NCBI GenBank assembly: GCA_947000775.1
Contig: CAMQGK010000559.1
Location: forward strand, 682,001-746,000
Source: Pterois miles
Taxonomy: Eukaryota > Chordata > Actinopteri > Perciformes > Scorpaenidae
DNA: 64,000 nt
Direction: 5' to 3'
Shown in pieces: positions 34,996 through 47,690 of the stretch; position 1 is the first letter of the stretch, and every line of letters begins with the position of its first letter. The translations under genes and the position numbers were made by a program. Below the pieces are notes generated by a model that searched no databases, was not told where the DNA came from, and worked only from the letters and a program-made list of their open reading frames with translations.

Positions 34996-37040
34996 GTCTA
35001 TTAAAGATGCACTGGAACCCAGAGCATGCCCAGCCTCTCAGCCAATGGCCTGAGCAGCACCTGGACGTCTCCTCCACCACCTCCTCTCCGGCACACAAGT
35101 CGGAGTTCTACTCCGGCCGCGGTCGCAGCGGTTACAACTACGCCTGGGCCAATGATGACATCTCTGCTCTCACGGCCTCCAACTTGTTGAAGCGCTATGC
35201 TGAGAAGTATTCTGGCGTGCTGGACTCACCGTATGACCGGCCACCTGCTGTGGGCGCCTACCCAGAGCCAGGGGCCTTTGGGGGCCTCACCGTCCCAAAG
35301 ACTGAGCTGGACCCCTGGCCACTGACACACAGCACTGACGCCTCTTATTCCCTGGTGCCCCCTGGAGGTCATGACAGCCTCTCAGGTTCCAAGGCTGTAG
35401 CCACATCTACAGGCCCTCCAGGGGTTGGTAACGTTTCGGTGGTGAACAGTAACCTCTCAGACTCGGGCTACAGCGGCAGTAGCTCCTGCAGCGGCTCCAG
35501 CGAGTACCCCTCTAGCTACAATGGCACCTATCTTTCCTCAGGGTACTGTCCCCAACCCAGTGCAGCACTTCCCCCTGCCTCCCTCCACACTCTCCAATCC
35601 ACTCCCACCCTTGTGCCCAGTTATAGCCCTACTACACCTGTCTATAACTACCCCCCTAGCACGTATCCTCCCCAAACCAGCCTTGCCCCCAGCTACAGCC
35701 ACCCCTCTGCAACTTACCTGCCCTCAGGTCTCCCAGCCCCTACTCCCGTTCCCTCAAGGCCCACAGTGGTAGGAGGCAGCTATAGTTACCAGAGCACCAA
35801 CCTCGGGACATCTGAGTCTGGAGGGACATTAAAAAGAAAAGCATTCGAGATGAGTATAGAAGAGGATGAAAGCGCGGACGGGTCTCGTTACAGGAAATAT
35901 AGCTATGACCCATTGAAGGCTGGGGGAAACTCACCCTATAGTGTGAATGACAAAACAGAGTGCCGGGGAAATGGCTTCAGCAGTTCAGGCAGCACAGACC
36001 CTCAAACCTTCAAGCCCAGCAAGCCCTCCTCCCAGCCCATGGTGTCTCCTCAGTATGGGGCAGCTGGGGAGTACAGCCCTCCAGCGGGCATGACGGGAGA
36101 GAATGGCGTAGCAGAGCAGGGCTTCATCCAGCAGCAGCAGCACCGCTCCCAGGCCCACAAACGCCCCTCATTGTGTGCTCCGTCTGTTGAGACTTTGAAG
36201 AGCCCAGACCCCCGACTGTTGGACCTTGTCAATGGGGAGTTACTGGACTGCAGCCCAGCACTGGGCTGGGGCGAGCTAGCCGGACTCACTCACGTCAAGG
36301 CTGCCCTGGAGGAGGACCTGCTGTGGCCCGTGTTGAGGCCCAGTCCAGTGATGCGACCACCAAGAACCGTCCTGCTGTTTGGCCCCCGGGGAGGGGGTAA
36401 GACGACATTGACTCGTTCTCTAGCTTCACAGTTGGGGGCTTCCTTCTACCGGCTGAGTGGAGCCATGCTGGCGTCTAAAGGGAAGGCTGAGGCAGAGCAC
36501 ATTCTGGGGTCTCTTTTGCAGGTGGCCGGGGCGCGGCAGCCCTCTGTAGTGCTGCTCAGCCAGGTGGAGGCCATGGAAGAGGAGGGGCTGAGGCAGACGC
36601 TGCTGACCACCCTGGAGAAAGCCCAGGTGGGGACCACAGGTCTGGTGATTCTTGTATGTGCCACTGGAAGGCCAGATCTGCTGCAAGACGCAGTTCATCG
36701 GAGCTTTGCCAAGCGATATCACGTCGGCCTGCCAGATGTGGGTATGCGCAGGCAGGTGCTGCTGCAGACGCTGTCGCCCCAGGGCTGCAGCCTGAGCGAG
36801 AGGGAGCTGAGCGCTGTGCTGCAGCGCACCGAGGGCTTCTCAGTATGGGAGCTGCTGCAGCTCAGCCAGCAGGCACTCTCCTCAGCATCCTCCCCCACTG
36901 GGGCCATGCATGGCCACCCCACATCCTCCAAACCCCCAGCCTTCACAGACTTTGAGAATGCCTTCTGCAAGGTGCGCCCACACACCACCACAAAAGAACT
37001 GGACACTTGTATAGAGTGGAGCAAAATGTATAACCACTGA
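34996..37040 (+). CDS. fignl2: Fidgetin-like protein 2 (AAA+ ATPase family), main exon
   Basis: This exon codes for nearly all of a protein of about 689 residues when joined to exon 2 (677 if the internal ATG 35007 is used). Numbering here is for the joined form. Residues 1-90 are the conserved fidgetin N terminus (HWNPEHAQ, NDDISALTASNLLKRYAEKY). A Pro/Ser/Tyr-rich linker follows, with a basic LKRK near 287 and RGNGF, both shared with fidgetins. The AAA+ domain has Walker A GPRGGGKT at 471-478. Three other sites are unusual. The Walker B region reads VVLLSQVE, with Gln at 531 where the catalytic Glu belongs. The pore-loop Trp is missing (LASKGK, 501-505). Sensor 1 has Gly566 instead of Asn. 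Arg577 remains as a likely arginine finger. The VPS4-type end FENAFCKV...ELDTCIEWSKMY is intact. Fidgetins are microtubule-associated ATPases of the severing group. FIGNL2 versus FIGN is favoured by HAQPLSQWPEQHLDVSST and RYRKYSYDP. Confidence 0.95.
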
Positions 37041-38040
37041 GAAAGCAGCCAGTCTCTGTACTCGGACTGCGTCACCACCCTGTCTTTGCTTTGACATGGA
37101 AAGCCTTGGGAATGTTTTGTTGTTGTTTAGTAATTACAGAATATGCAGCCAAAAGAGCCAGAGAAGCTCAACGATAGGGGAGAGCTGACAAAGTTGTTTT
37201 GCTGGCAGAAGCATGCCATGGTGTGCTGTTTTTGTTTTCATATGAATATCCGCAATATTTTATTTTTCCCAAAGAAAAGAAAGATGAATAGGCCTTGTTG
37301 AGTGGGGTAGTGTATTAGTCTTTTGGCCAACGGGAAAATCAGATTATATACTATTTGGGTACTCTCAGAGATCCTGATTAGCCTTGGTCCGGGACAAAAT
37401 CAATTTTGTTGCTAGGTGACGTGGTCCAAGATTATGGATAATCAGGGTTTGGAAAATCCCCTCTTTGACTGCTACTCTCAGGATCCTATTTATTGCCAGT
37501 CCACTTCGATGTTATCCTAATGTTGATTTAGTCATGGGATTGTCACTAATTATTCAGCGCAAAGGGCTTGGGATCTGAAACATTTCAGCAAACCACAGTT
37601 TTTGACCAAAAAGACGTCAAGCCAAATGCATAATCAGCAGCGTTGCTATATTTCAGACTCAAAATCACAACAAATAAATGAATCCCTCTCAAATCCAAAC
37701 ATGCTGCTGTCGTTTCCCGGAGTTAAGTTGTTCAAGTAAAACCTTGCAGTCACTCAACATGTTTGATTGTAGAAATACTTCTTCATTGAAGTCGCAAATA
37801 GTACTGTTAAAATAGTACAGTTCACTTCTGCATACATTTTGTTCCTGATCTGACATTCCTCATCGTCTGCAGTTTTCCTGAGAATCTCACCTCCAGAACA
37901 AAAACGTGTACCCACAGCGTGTCTGCTTTCTCTTTCACTTACTCCTTTTTGTTTTCTTAGTGTGTACTCTTGTTTGAAATGCTCAGGAAGAATTTCTTTA
38001 CCTCAAAAATATGAAATAAAGAATGTATGTAATCTTAGGG
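37041..38040 (+). other. fignl2: Probable 3' UTR of fignl2
   Basis: The AT-rich non-coding sequence after the stop has AATAAA signals at 37673-37678 and 38015-38020. The second is followed by a GT/T-rich stretch (38021-38050). Either could end the transcript. Conserved-looking AT-rich sequence continues to about 38460, so a longer UTR is possible. Confidence 0.5.
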
Positions 38041-39270
38041 TCTTAGTAGAGAGCGGCGAGGAGAAACCTGACAGTCTTGTAACACCCACTACAGCTGGGC
38101 TTTTACCTCGGGAGAGAAACTTGAATATGCTACAAAGAGTAACATTGAATGTAATTCAGGTATTTCAAAGGATATTTGATGCCATAAATCCATGTATTAT
38201 TATATATGAATATATAAATACATTTTCTTTTCTGTTCTTTACCCTTTATTTTTATTGTAGTTTATGGTGGAGTGATGATTGTCTTCAAGAAATGCGATGT
38301 AGAGTACAGAAAATATTCCTTTTTTTTTTTGTTGGACAAACTGTTTGCAAATGTTACTTGGTGTTTACCTGTATATGCATGTCTGCTGTTTGTAGTTTTA
38401 CGGCTGCAAAATTTGAAAATGTAAATACAACGCACACAATCATACATGTGAACTCACAGTGAGCACAAAATACCTTCCAAAAAGAAAACACAGATGCAAA
38501 AAACAAAAAAAGATGAAGTCTATATGTAGCTTTCAGCAAATCCCAAAGTCTAAGAATTCACAGTTTCTGTGTACATATTGTGGATGAACATGTAGACAAT
38601 CCAGACAAATCTGTCCTTTTCCACCAGTTCTGTTTTAACAAGCTGGAAAAACCCGGTCAGTGGACTGCTGGTGCAGAGGTCGTACATGTTAGACTGTTGC
38701 CATGGTCCTGAGGAGGTATACACAGAGTGATGTAATATTTCCCACTGCCCTTTCCTCCCTACCTCCCACCCTCCCTCCCTCATCATTATTTTTCTCTTTT
38801 TCTCTCTCCCCAGTGCAATCTCATTAGATTGGATTGCCCCCTGGCCACGAGCCCCAGTGGCCATGTGGCGTCTCCCTCCCCCCTCCCTTGCCTTGCCTTG
38901 TACCGATTCCTCTGGAGTGGAAGTGGTCTGATTGATGTCCAGCAACCCTATATCACAGTGCAGCCGTCCCTCTCCAGCTGGTGGCTTCAGTCATGCCATA
39001 CAGCCAGATCAATCAGTGACCCCCCCGCTGTGCATACTGATCACCGAAACCGAAAACACATTCAAAACTTACAGAACAACGCCTGCCTCTAGCGGCTCGC
39101 TCTAGATGACGCTAGCAATTATTCACATGTATTTATAGAAATTAAATAATAATGATGACTTAAAGGTAGGGCGGACCTGAGTGCTTCGCAATTCAGCCAT
39201 TGTCCTGATTTTCAACCTCAAAATCAATGCTTTGTTTTTTTGTTTCTAAGTATAAATAGCTCATGAAATA
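38041..39270. other. Non-coding DNA downstream of fignl2
   Basis: No exon was recognised. An open frame at 37962-38462 has no coding character. The stretch 38815-38880 holds a small GCCAC...GTGGC inverted repeat. Confidence 0.4.
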
Positions 39271-39277
39271 AGTAGTA

Positions 39278-39525
39278 ATCTATCCATCCATTATCTGTAT
39301 CCTGCTCGAGGGGGGCTGGAGCAGATCCCAGCTGACATTTGGGATCACAGGGCTGACACATAGAGACAGAACCATTCACGCTCACATTCACACCTACAGC
39401 CAATTTAGAGTCAACAGTTAACCTGCATGTCTTTGGTCGACGGGAGGAAACCGGAGAAAACCCAACAGAAGGACTCCGGGTTTGAATCTGTGACCCTCGT
39501 GCTGTGAGGCAGCAGTGCTAATAAT
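39278..39525 (-). mobile_element. tRNA-derived SINE with GGAT tail, truncated copy
   Basis: Minus-strand relative of the complete copy at 51321-51672. It has the CCATCCATT tail remnant, GGCTGGAGCAGATCCCAGCT, CACATTCACACCTACAG, and a decayed box B region GGGTTTGAATCTG. It is older than the other copies. Confidence 0.7.
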
Positions 39526-41721
39526 CCCATAACGTTATTCATTACCCATATTCAACATTCTTTATCATTAGTTATTCTCAGATGGCTGTTTGTTGTGCGT
39601 AGCGTACTGAAACGGTGGAAATGGAGACAGACAGAAGAACATGTCAGCCTGCTGCACCGCACCGCAAAGTGAAGCTTCAAATACCTTCGAATATGAGTCA
39701 CCAAAGCATCGAAGCCCAAAAAAATAGTATTCAGAACAGCCCTACTTAAAGGTACAAGTAGCTGCAACATTTGTGATTTGCTGTTGTGCCCACTACTCCC
39801 AACAGTTTGTCCAACAAAACAAGCTTTTATTTCTTACATGTTTTGATCTGTTATGGCGGTAACTTTGTTCTTGGTTATTGTACATTTTCTGTAACCATTT
39901 CTACCTCATTTTTGCGGCATATTGTACATGAAAGTATTTATTTCATGTCTTTTTTGATGTCTGTTTTAAACATGATAATGATGTTCTTGAACTGTAATGG
40001 TCTACCTCAGAAAAGACTGTATTTTAAGAGAAGAGTATCACACAATATTAAACAGAATTTGTCAATATTGCACTGCGGTTATTTCTTTGTTTTTTCTCTG
40101 ATTTCAGTAGACGAGGGACTGCAATTGACCAGAGTGCAGAGACGACATGATGGTGGTGCTTACCTTGTGTCTCTGTAGCTGTAGCCTGGCTTGACCCCAA
40201 TGTTAAGGTCAACACAGTTACTTAAACTGATTGCTAAACTGTTTAATGTAGAAACAGACTACATCACAAGGATCTGGATTTGGCTTCAGGAGCAAAGTCA
40301 GTGTGAAAAAAGGAAACGTTCATGCGACGGTGTGCTGATTTAAAACAGGCGTTTTTGTAGTTGTTGAGGTGTCTTGAGTGTCTATCTGTATGGGGTGAAA
40401 GATTAGGACACATTTAAGCTGTGTGTGCATTAAAGTGAAAAACAAAGAGAAGATGCGCGTTTTGTGTGTCTACGTGCACGCAAGTTTACCAGCCTGCACG
40501 TGTGTGTGTTCTCGTGTGTGTGTTGCGGCGTCCAGAACAGCAACAGAAGCAGTGCGAGCACACCCCTGAGGCTTCAGGCCCAGCACCAGAGCACAGAGGT
40601 CCTTCATCCCTGTCACTGTCTGTAAACAACTGCTTGTCCCAGCGGCCCGCCCCGCGCTATATCTGGCCTTTCCTGACATCTTTCAAAGACTCAAAACTAA
40701 CCGAGAGAAGAAGTAAATCTGAGAAACTCAGTGCGAAGAAGTGAAAGTTGTCGTCGAGGCCTGAAACAGGATCCCCGGTTATGGATAGCGTTGTCAAAGC
40801 GGAGTTCGAAACATCTGTGACTGAATCCCAGTAGAACAGTAACGCTGGTGGTGTTGATGACAGAGTAATTAATTGTCTAATAATGATGCATAGCTCTGCT
40901 CTAAGTACAACCTTGTGCTGCAGCTGCCCTTCATCCTCTGATGAAGGATAATCGTTACTGCAGCTGTTTGAAAATTATTTCCTATCTTTTCCTGTCACAA
41001 ACTCAACGACATAATCCACAGAACAATGTAACCTTGTAAAGGTAGAACACACCATGTGGAAATGTGACATTGGTATATTGCCTATTTACATCTTGCATGC
41101 TAATTTCACACAACAGGTATGACACATTTTGACAGGAGTTTTACATGTTTTGCACTTACAACAGTCACAAATACCTTTTTTTAAAGGTTTTACTTCCACA
41201 GACGATTTGTGATAACTAAACAAAGACACAGTATCCTGAAACAGTATCCTGCCTTATAAACAGTATACTTCCACAGCCTGTGAGTCACTTTCCATCCAGT
41301 AAGCAGCTGAAAACCAGTTTGTCCTTCTTGTCCTGAGTGATTCCCGTCCTCCAGGAAGTCAATCATTTTCTTCTCCCTGCTGATTGGAGGTAATTAGGCG
41401 AGTAGCGTTTGTAATTGGATAATAAAAGATGCTAGTGAGCTGCTGTCCTATTTACTCACACTGTGGCAGTGAATAGCAGGACACAGCTCTGCCACACTTT
41501 TTGCCACCGCGATACAGCTCTAATAAAAAGTGAGTAAACGTACAGTATATTCCACAATAACTGATTAATGTACGTGTTAATTATCAGAATCATTAGCTTT
41601 ATATAGAGGTTTTTTTGTAATTCACTTTTATTGCTTTTCCAAAAGACATCAAACAGCACAAAGAGAAACCAACAAAAAAGTAATAAAACTAATAAGAACA
41701 CAGGGTCAAAATCATATGTAT

Positions 41722-41759
<38 letters not shown>

Positions 41760-44050
41760 TATAAACACACACACAGGGTAAGCATTAAGCACTCATGTTA
41801 TTGTAATACTAGTTTACATGACAAGTATAGTTATTCGTATATCAAAATAACAGTAACAACCAGGGTAATCTGGGTATTGCTAAATGTATAGCTGCTTCTC
41901 ACATTTACAGTAACAAACATCCCATTACATTGCTACCATTCATATCTAAATAAGTATGACAATCCCTCACATATCGCGATAACATCGTACTGGGTGAACG
42001 TCATCACCCCCATCCCATAGTTTCATTATCCCGTATTTTGCAATATAAGTGACAAGAGTCGCTGTTATCTATCAATATATAGTTGGGTTTAGTAGAGAGT
42101 TAAAGTTAGAGGAATAACTGGCCTTACAGCATGTTTATATAATTCATATAATAATGTCAAAGGTGTGTAATTAAAATGGAAACCAACGCTTTTAGTCACT
42201 ATGCTGTACTCCTGGATGCATTTGTGATTATTTTGTTTGTTTCGTGCTGATTGTGACTGAAGAATATATTTCCATGTGCACTCAACTTAAATGTATGTAT
42301 GAGCTGTTATAGTGTTCATGTACATCTTTTAGTTTCATGCAGAGGTGCCTTGACAAAAACTAAGAAAATTATTTATGGTAACAACCTTCATAAAAAAGGT
42401 CATTCTCTGAATCTCATTTCACACGGTCACAGTCTTCCTCTCTACCTTTGCCGTGCGGCTGCTCCTCCATTGTCCGGGCCTTGATACTGACAAGGTTGAC
42501 ATCAGAGGAGAGCTCTGACACTGGGTGAGTTAGGACTGCCAGCTGTTAGCAATCAAGTCTATTTTGAAGTCAGGGACACATGGACCCCCAGGGCCAAAGC
42601 AGCAACTAGCCCAACCCCTTGCTTCCCCCACCAACCCAGCCTCCAACCTCCGAGCCCCCTGGTCCCACAGATAGCCGGCACAGCTGTATTAGTTCCAGAT
42701 GTTGCCAAGCTGCAGTAAGGGCCCTTTACCTAAGAGGACCCCAAAAATTATGACAGACCTGCATACAGAGCGGTAATGCAACAAACAGTAACACAAACAA
42801 ACACTGAGCTGAAGAATATGTATTTATTTGTATATTTTATAATATATTGCCTGCTGCAAAAAAGCCATTAAATGTCTTTAGTTGAAAGGTTTTACATGAT
42901 ATTCCCATCTTGACAGAGGAGGTGCTGCATATTGTGACAAAGAAAGCCCTACCACTGCAGACTGCTTTTGGAGAATGGGATCAGTGTCATTTAACATTAG
43001 ATATTGGCTCCTTGCTGGATGGCGTAGCTGTCGCCACAAATATTGGCCTGCATACTAAAGAGTCTGATCTTTACCTTGGACTGAGTCCGTCAACGCTGTA
43101 ACGTTTGGTAGTTTTGAGCACAGCTGCAAGACCTAAAGAGAGAGCACGGAAAAAATGAATCACAATTGTCAGATAAAGTCAGCAGCTTCAATCCAGATGA
43201 ATCAACGAATGTGAAATCTGAGGAAAGAATGGCACAATGGAAACTGCTCAGGTTGTTTGAGAGGAAATGATTGAATCTTTGCAGCTGCATTGTTTCTGTG
43301 TTGGACAGGTCAATCAAAACTCCCAGGAAATTGGGTTTGACAGGTGGAATGTCCCAGTAAAATATCTTGGCCTGCCCTCTCTCACGTGACTAAATGTGAC
43401 CACTGAATAAATAAATAGTAAATAGGTATTTACAATAGAAACAGAGCTGTCACTGTGAGAAGCAGCAGAATCTGATATTGACAGAAACAGATGAAGGAGT
43501 TAACATGAAAGTCTTCATGTTAAGTTAGTTTTCTTCATGTTGGATCGTCTGCAGATGGTCATGTTTGATCTTTGCTATGATGGCACCTAATTCCAAACAG
43601 ACTATTGAACACAGTGGATGAGAGGCAGGTTTAATGCAGGTCTATACCTCCCTCATGTGGCCAATCCAAGAAAATATAAAACCAGATGAATGACCACATT
43701 GTGCCACGAATCCATTCTGATTAAACCCCAACAGAAAAGGCTACAATTACATGATTTTTGTGCCATTTCTTTTGTAAAATTCATCAACATGTGTGGATTT
43801 AGCCAAAGTTTTGTACAAATACTTAACTCGCAAAGAGCATACAACATTAAATCCACATAATGGGATTTTTAAATGACCAAATGCAATATGACAATGATAG
43901 GGTGTGAAATATTTACATTTTCACAGCCAAAAACATCTACAAATAGAACAATATTACAACTTCAAAACCTCAGACAGCAGAAACACATTAAACACATTAG
44001 TGACCCCTGGTGGATCTACTTGGGAAACACTGACAGGTTACATCAATGTC
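39526..44050. other. Non-coding DNA
   Basis: I find no supportable exon or RNA gene. The largest open frame (39786-40178) is AT-rich, begins without a leader, and shows no domain. Positions 43660-43870 and 42300-42700 likewise contain nothing I can name. Confidence 0.35.
41727..41760. repeat. (TA)n microsatellite
   Basis: A TA run of about 30 bp. Confidence 0.9.
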
Positions 44051-44061
44051 TCTTCCATTTG

Positions 44062-44290
44062 AAGTCAAGTCAATTTTATTTATAAGCCAATATCACAAAT
44101 CCCACTGTCCTTGGATAAGGAAAATAAAACAACAAAAAAATGCCCTTTAACCGAGACAAAATAGAAGAGAGCAACTGAAACTGAGAGATCCCTCTTCCAG
44201 GACGAAAGACATGCAATATACAGTATGTGGTGCTCTAGGAGCCTGATCTGACATGACAAAGAATCAATGACGGGCAGCTAAAACTGGTGT
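44062..44290. mobile_element. Dispersed teleost repeat, probable LINE/SINE-type fragment
   Basis: The phrase AAGTCAATTTTATTTATA followed by CCAATATCACAAAT, and later CTGAGAGATCCCTCTTCCAG, recur in many fish genomes as a dispersed repeat, as I remember it. Ends are not defined. Confidence 0.4.
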
Positions 44291-44667
44291 AATGTGGTCA
44301 CATTTTCTAGTTTCACTTAAGTTTCTAGCTGCAGCGCTCTGAACCATTTGAAGGTTTCTAGTAGGACTTCAACACGGCAGGCCTGTTAAAACTACAATAA
44401 TCCAGTGTGGATGATACAAATGAATGAAGTATCATGCCTTGAAAAAATAACTTGAGGCAGTTAATCAATTATTGAAATACTTTTGATTAATTAAACCATT
44501 AATTTTTCAACTATAAAACTTTACTACACTTATGTTTTTTTCTCTCTGTTGTAAGTATCATGCCTTCCCTGATGTGCGTATCATGAGGCATGAAATATCA
44601 TGAAGTATCATGAGGTATGATGTGGGGAAGCTTTACTGAATGGTAATTTACTGGTGTAAAAACATTT

Positions 44668-44999
44668 GGGGCTGCACAGTGTAGCACCGTCGCCTCACAA
44701 CAAGAGGTCACAGGTTTGAATTGGGCAGGGGGCTCTTCTGTGTGGAGTTTGCATGTTCTCTCTGTGTCAGTGTGGGTTTTCTCCGGGTTCTGTGTCTTCC
44801 TCCCAGTCCAGGGACTGTGTGGATGTGAGCGTGAATGGTTGTCTGTCACTATGTTGTCTGTCTCTATGTGCCCTGATGGACTGGCGACCTGTCCAGGGTG
44901 AACCCCACCTTCGCCCAGTGCCAGCTGGGATCGGCTCCAGCCCCCCGCAACCCCTGATGGGACAAGCGGTTGAGGATGGATGGATGGATGGATGGATGA
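44668..44999 (+). mobile_element. tRNA-derived SINE with (GGAT)n tail
   Basis: The head GGGGCTGCACAGTGTAGCAC and box B-like GGTTTGAATTGGG are followed by the conserved body (GTGTGGAGTTTGCATGTTCT, GACTGGCGACCTGTCCAGG, GCCAGCTGGGATCGGCTCCA) and a GGATGGATGGATG tail. It is the same family as the copies at 39278 and 51321. Confidence 0.85.
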
Positions 45000-45117
45000 A
45001 AACAAAAAAAAAGCTCAGAAATAAAATCATCCATATATGGGCTATGTGTATGTATAAAGTTGTTTGTGCAGGTGTATGTATACGTATGTATGTATATGTG
45101 AATGTGTATGTGAATGT

Positions 45118-45123
45118 TATATA

Positions 45124-45206
<83 letters not shown>
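45118..45206. repeat. (TA)n microsatellite, about 85 bp
   Basis: Long TA run with one TATG interruption near its left end. Tyr-Ile open frames across it are artefacts. Confidence 0.95.
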
Positions 45207-45209
<3 letters not shown>

Positions 45210-45714
45210 TGTTTTATATTTTCTCCTCAGCTATCCATTCACTTTTTTACTCTGCTGTTCTGTATGTAGCACCAGGTGTATAAAATACACGAACAATTGC
45301 AAATATGCACATATTGTTTATGTACTGTATATCCATGAGTAATAATGAGTAATAATAAAAAAAAGTATTATAAAAAGAATAAAATCATTTATCAGTAAGG
45401 CTTTCGTAGACAATGATTTAATATGTACAAAGCCCGATTTGAGGGTCTTTTCAGAGCTGTAGATGAGTAATAATTTGAACAAACAGGCTTTATGTTTCCA
45501 CACGGACCTGTTAGAGTGAGACACCTGTGAGACGTAGCTAGCCGGATGTTCGTGTAAATCCGAGACGGATTTAATCAGTAGTTTAAACAGCTTTAATCGT
45601 CTATTCTGTGTAGCGACCATAAACTGGACGCAGTTAAACTCGTTTTCAGCGGAGGAGCAGCAGAAAAACGGACTTTTACTGTGCAGCTAACGCTAACTAG
45701 CTAGCCGACGGGCT

Positions 45715-45838
45715 ATGCTAACAGCGACACGCGTCGGGCAGGGAAAGGTGGACGGTTTGAAACCACCGCCGACGCTGTCGTGGGTGGAGGACTTTACACA
45801 TTATGTGGAAGTTTCCTTGTCGGATGCAGCAGATAAAG
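45715..45838 (+). CDS. Possible first coding exon of an unidentified gene
   Basis: An ATG at 45715 opens 41 codons of GC-rich, coding-like sequence (peptide starts MLTATRVGQGKVDGL and includes LSWVEDFTHYVEVSLSDAA) and ends at a consensus donor AAAG then GTAAAAGT. The upstream 100 bp is GC-rich, as in a vertebrate promoter. I do not recognise the family, and no matching downstream exon was found. A second short frame at 45873-46016 (47 codons, containing RRRLRDGIVKFDEQVNEAVE) lies just after and also ends near a donor-like site. It could be a start exon of a real gene, a relic, or chance. Confidence 0.3.
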
Positions 45839-46254
45839 GTAAAAGTGAAACTGATTATTAACCTAATTTGAAATGTTGACGAGCGATGTGACTTTGGTCC
45901 GGAGGAGACTCAGAGACGGGATTGTAAAATTTGATGAGCAGGTGAATGAGGCGGTAGAAAGGTGTGGCTCCTTCATGAGGAGTCAAGGCAAAGGTGAAAA
46001 CATTAATATCATGTAACTGATGTCAAAGTTTTAGAGAGCACATGCAGCTTTGGAGGAAGTATTGAGGCAACAACATTTCTGGACTTCCAGAGATTATTTA
46101 AGATGGTATTGGATAAATGATCACAACTGTGCAGAGCTACAGAGTTGTCAGGTGAAAATAGTAAAACCATTTGCTGGTTCACATTTAAGTGGTGGAGGAA
46201 CAACCTTAACAATACGGGGACAACTAACTTAATCAGACACTTATAATTCATTCC

Positions 46255-46440
46255 CATGCTGCTGCTACTCAGTAATCACTGAGTTGCATTATGGTGCGTT
46301 CAGGCTCTGCTCCTTAAAATGTGTTTTTTGGTGAGAAACTTGAATAAATTCATTTGTTTGAAGTAGATGTTTTCACAACATTATAAATTAGATATTAGTG
46401 AGGAGCATATGACCTGCTTAACTTCCTAGCATAGCTCTAA
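46255..46440 (+). mobile_element. Fragment related to the hAT element at 771-1396
   Basis: Blocks such as AACTTGAATAAATTCAT, TTCACAACATTATAAATTAG and ATATGACCTGCTTAACTTCCTA align with positions 1080-1290 of that element. An inverted relative lies at about 47800-48000. Confidence 0.55.
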
Positions 46441-47139
46441 GTAGGGACGTTAACATTTAACCGATAACCGACATTAAGCATTTTAATAGATCAACGCTGT
46501 TGGTTATATTGGTAAAAGAATGTTAATAATCTGTTAAAAAGATGAGAAAACAGAGTGGCTGCTCATTTAAGGAGAAAAGCTGGTCCACCTTAAGAGAGAG
46601 CCGGCGCAGATAGAGGAAGTTGGCTTTGGGCTTCTAGCTGAGGAGTTGTAGCTTGTAGCCACGTAGCATTTATTCACGGGCAAACTGTACACACACTGTC
46701 TGCTACAGCTACGTTCACAGCGCCGATGCACACACGGTCTGCCGGAAACTCGCTAAAGTTACGCCAGTTGCTATTGTTAATAGCAGACACACAGCTGACA
46801 ACCTACCAAACTAAACTAAATGTGCAGTGAAGTATGTCCACGACGCTACACACAGCACTGGCTGCCAATGAGCTGGAGACAGTGAACACAGCACCGTGGC
46901 TGCTACAGTAGCTCTCCTGATGGTGAACTGTTCACTCAGCCAGTCTGTTGTGCTCATGTACTGCAGCTGGGGCATCGCTGGTTGCAAGGCACAAATTTTG
47001 TTTTAATGACTGTCGCTTATCCTTTTAGAACATTTTTCAAAATTAGCATCCCTAGCTTTATGCAGCTTCAAATATATAATTAAAACTACTAGTGCCCAAT
47101 TTTTTTTTTATCAAGGAAAATATTTATTTCAAAGTACAA

Positions 47140-47481
47140 TTAATTTTTTAGCCATTGATGTTGTGTTTTTATATAACTAATCACTACAGATGACAATAAC
47201 GAAGTAAAAGGATAACATTTAGAGTTTTTGTCAACTGGAATGCACAACATGGAAGTGAAAGCAGCACTCTCAATATTAATAAATAATCGTGATCTCAATA
47301 TTGATCATCATTTTGATCAATATTGAGATCCTGATTATTTATCCTGGTTATGCATAGATTTTGAGGATTAAACATTTTTAATTCAATTTCACATTTAAAT
47401 AAACAGAGCGCTGTTTTCACTTCTATGTTGTGGTACATTACAACTATATATATATATATTATATATATATAATATATATAT

Positions 47482-47537
<56 letters not shown>

Positions 47538-47574
47538 TATTATATATTATATATATAATATATATATTATATAT

Positions 47575-47605
<31 letters not shown>

Positions 47606-47690
47606 TATTATATATATATATATATTATCATTTCACTTTGTTATTGTAATCTATAGTGATTGTTTATATAAAAACAAACAATGCAAATGA
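47140..47690. repeat. Nested palindrome with (TA)n expansion
   Basis: The core at about 47275-47345 is a near-perfect hairpin: GTGATCTCAATATTGATCA pairs with TGATCAATATTGAGATCC. Outer arms also pair, for example CACAACATGGAAGTGAAA with TTCACTTCTATGTTGTG. The right arm is expanded by 180 bp of TA/TAA repeat (47448-47625). Confidence 0.75.

Noticed and set aside
35521..35772. Proline-rich 83-codon frame and other shadow frames within 35-37 kb
   Set aside because: They overlap the fignl2 coding frame in other phases; the fignl2 frame is clearly the real one by family similarity.
37962..38462. 166-codon open frame after fignl2
   Set aside because: AT-rich, with UTR-like content and no domain; more likely 3' UTR or intergenic DNA.
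44753..45342. Open frames with long Tyr-Ile runs
   Set aside because: They consist of SINE sequence fused with the (TA)n microsatellite.
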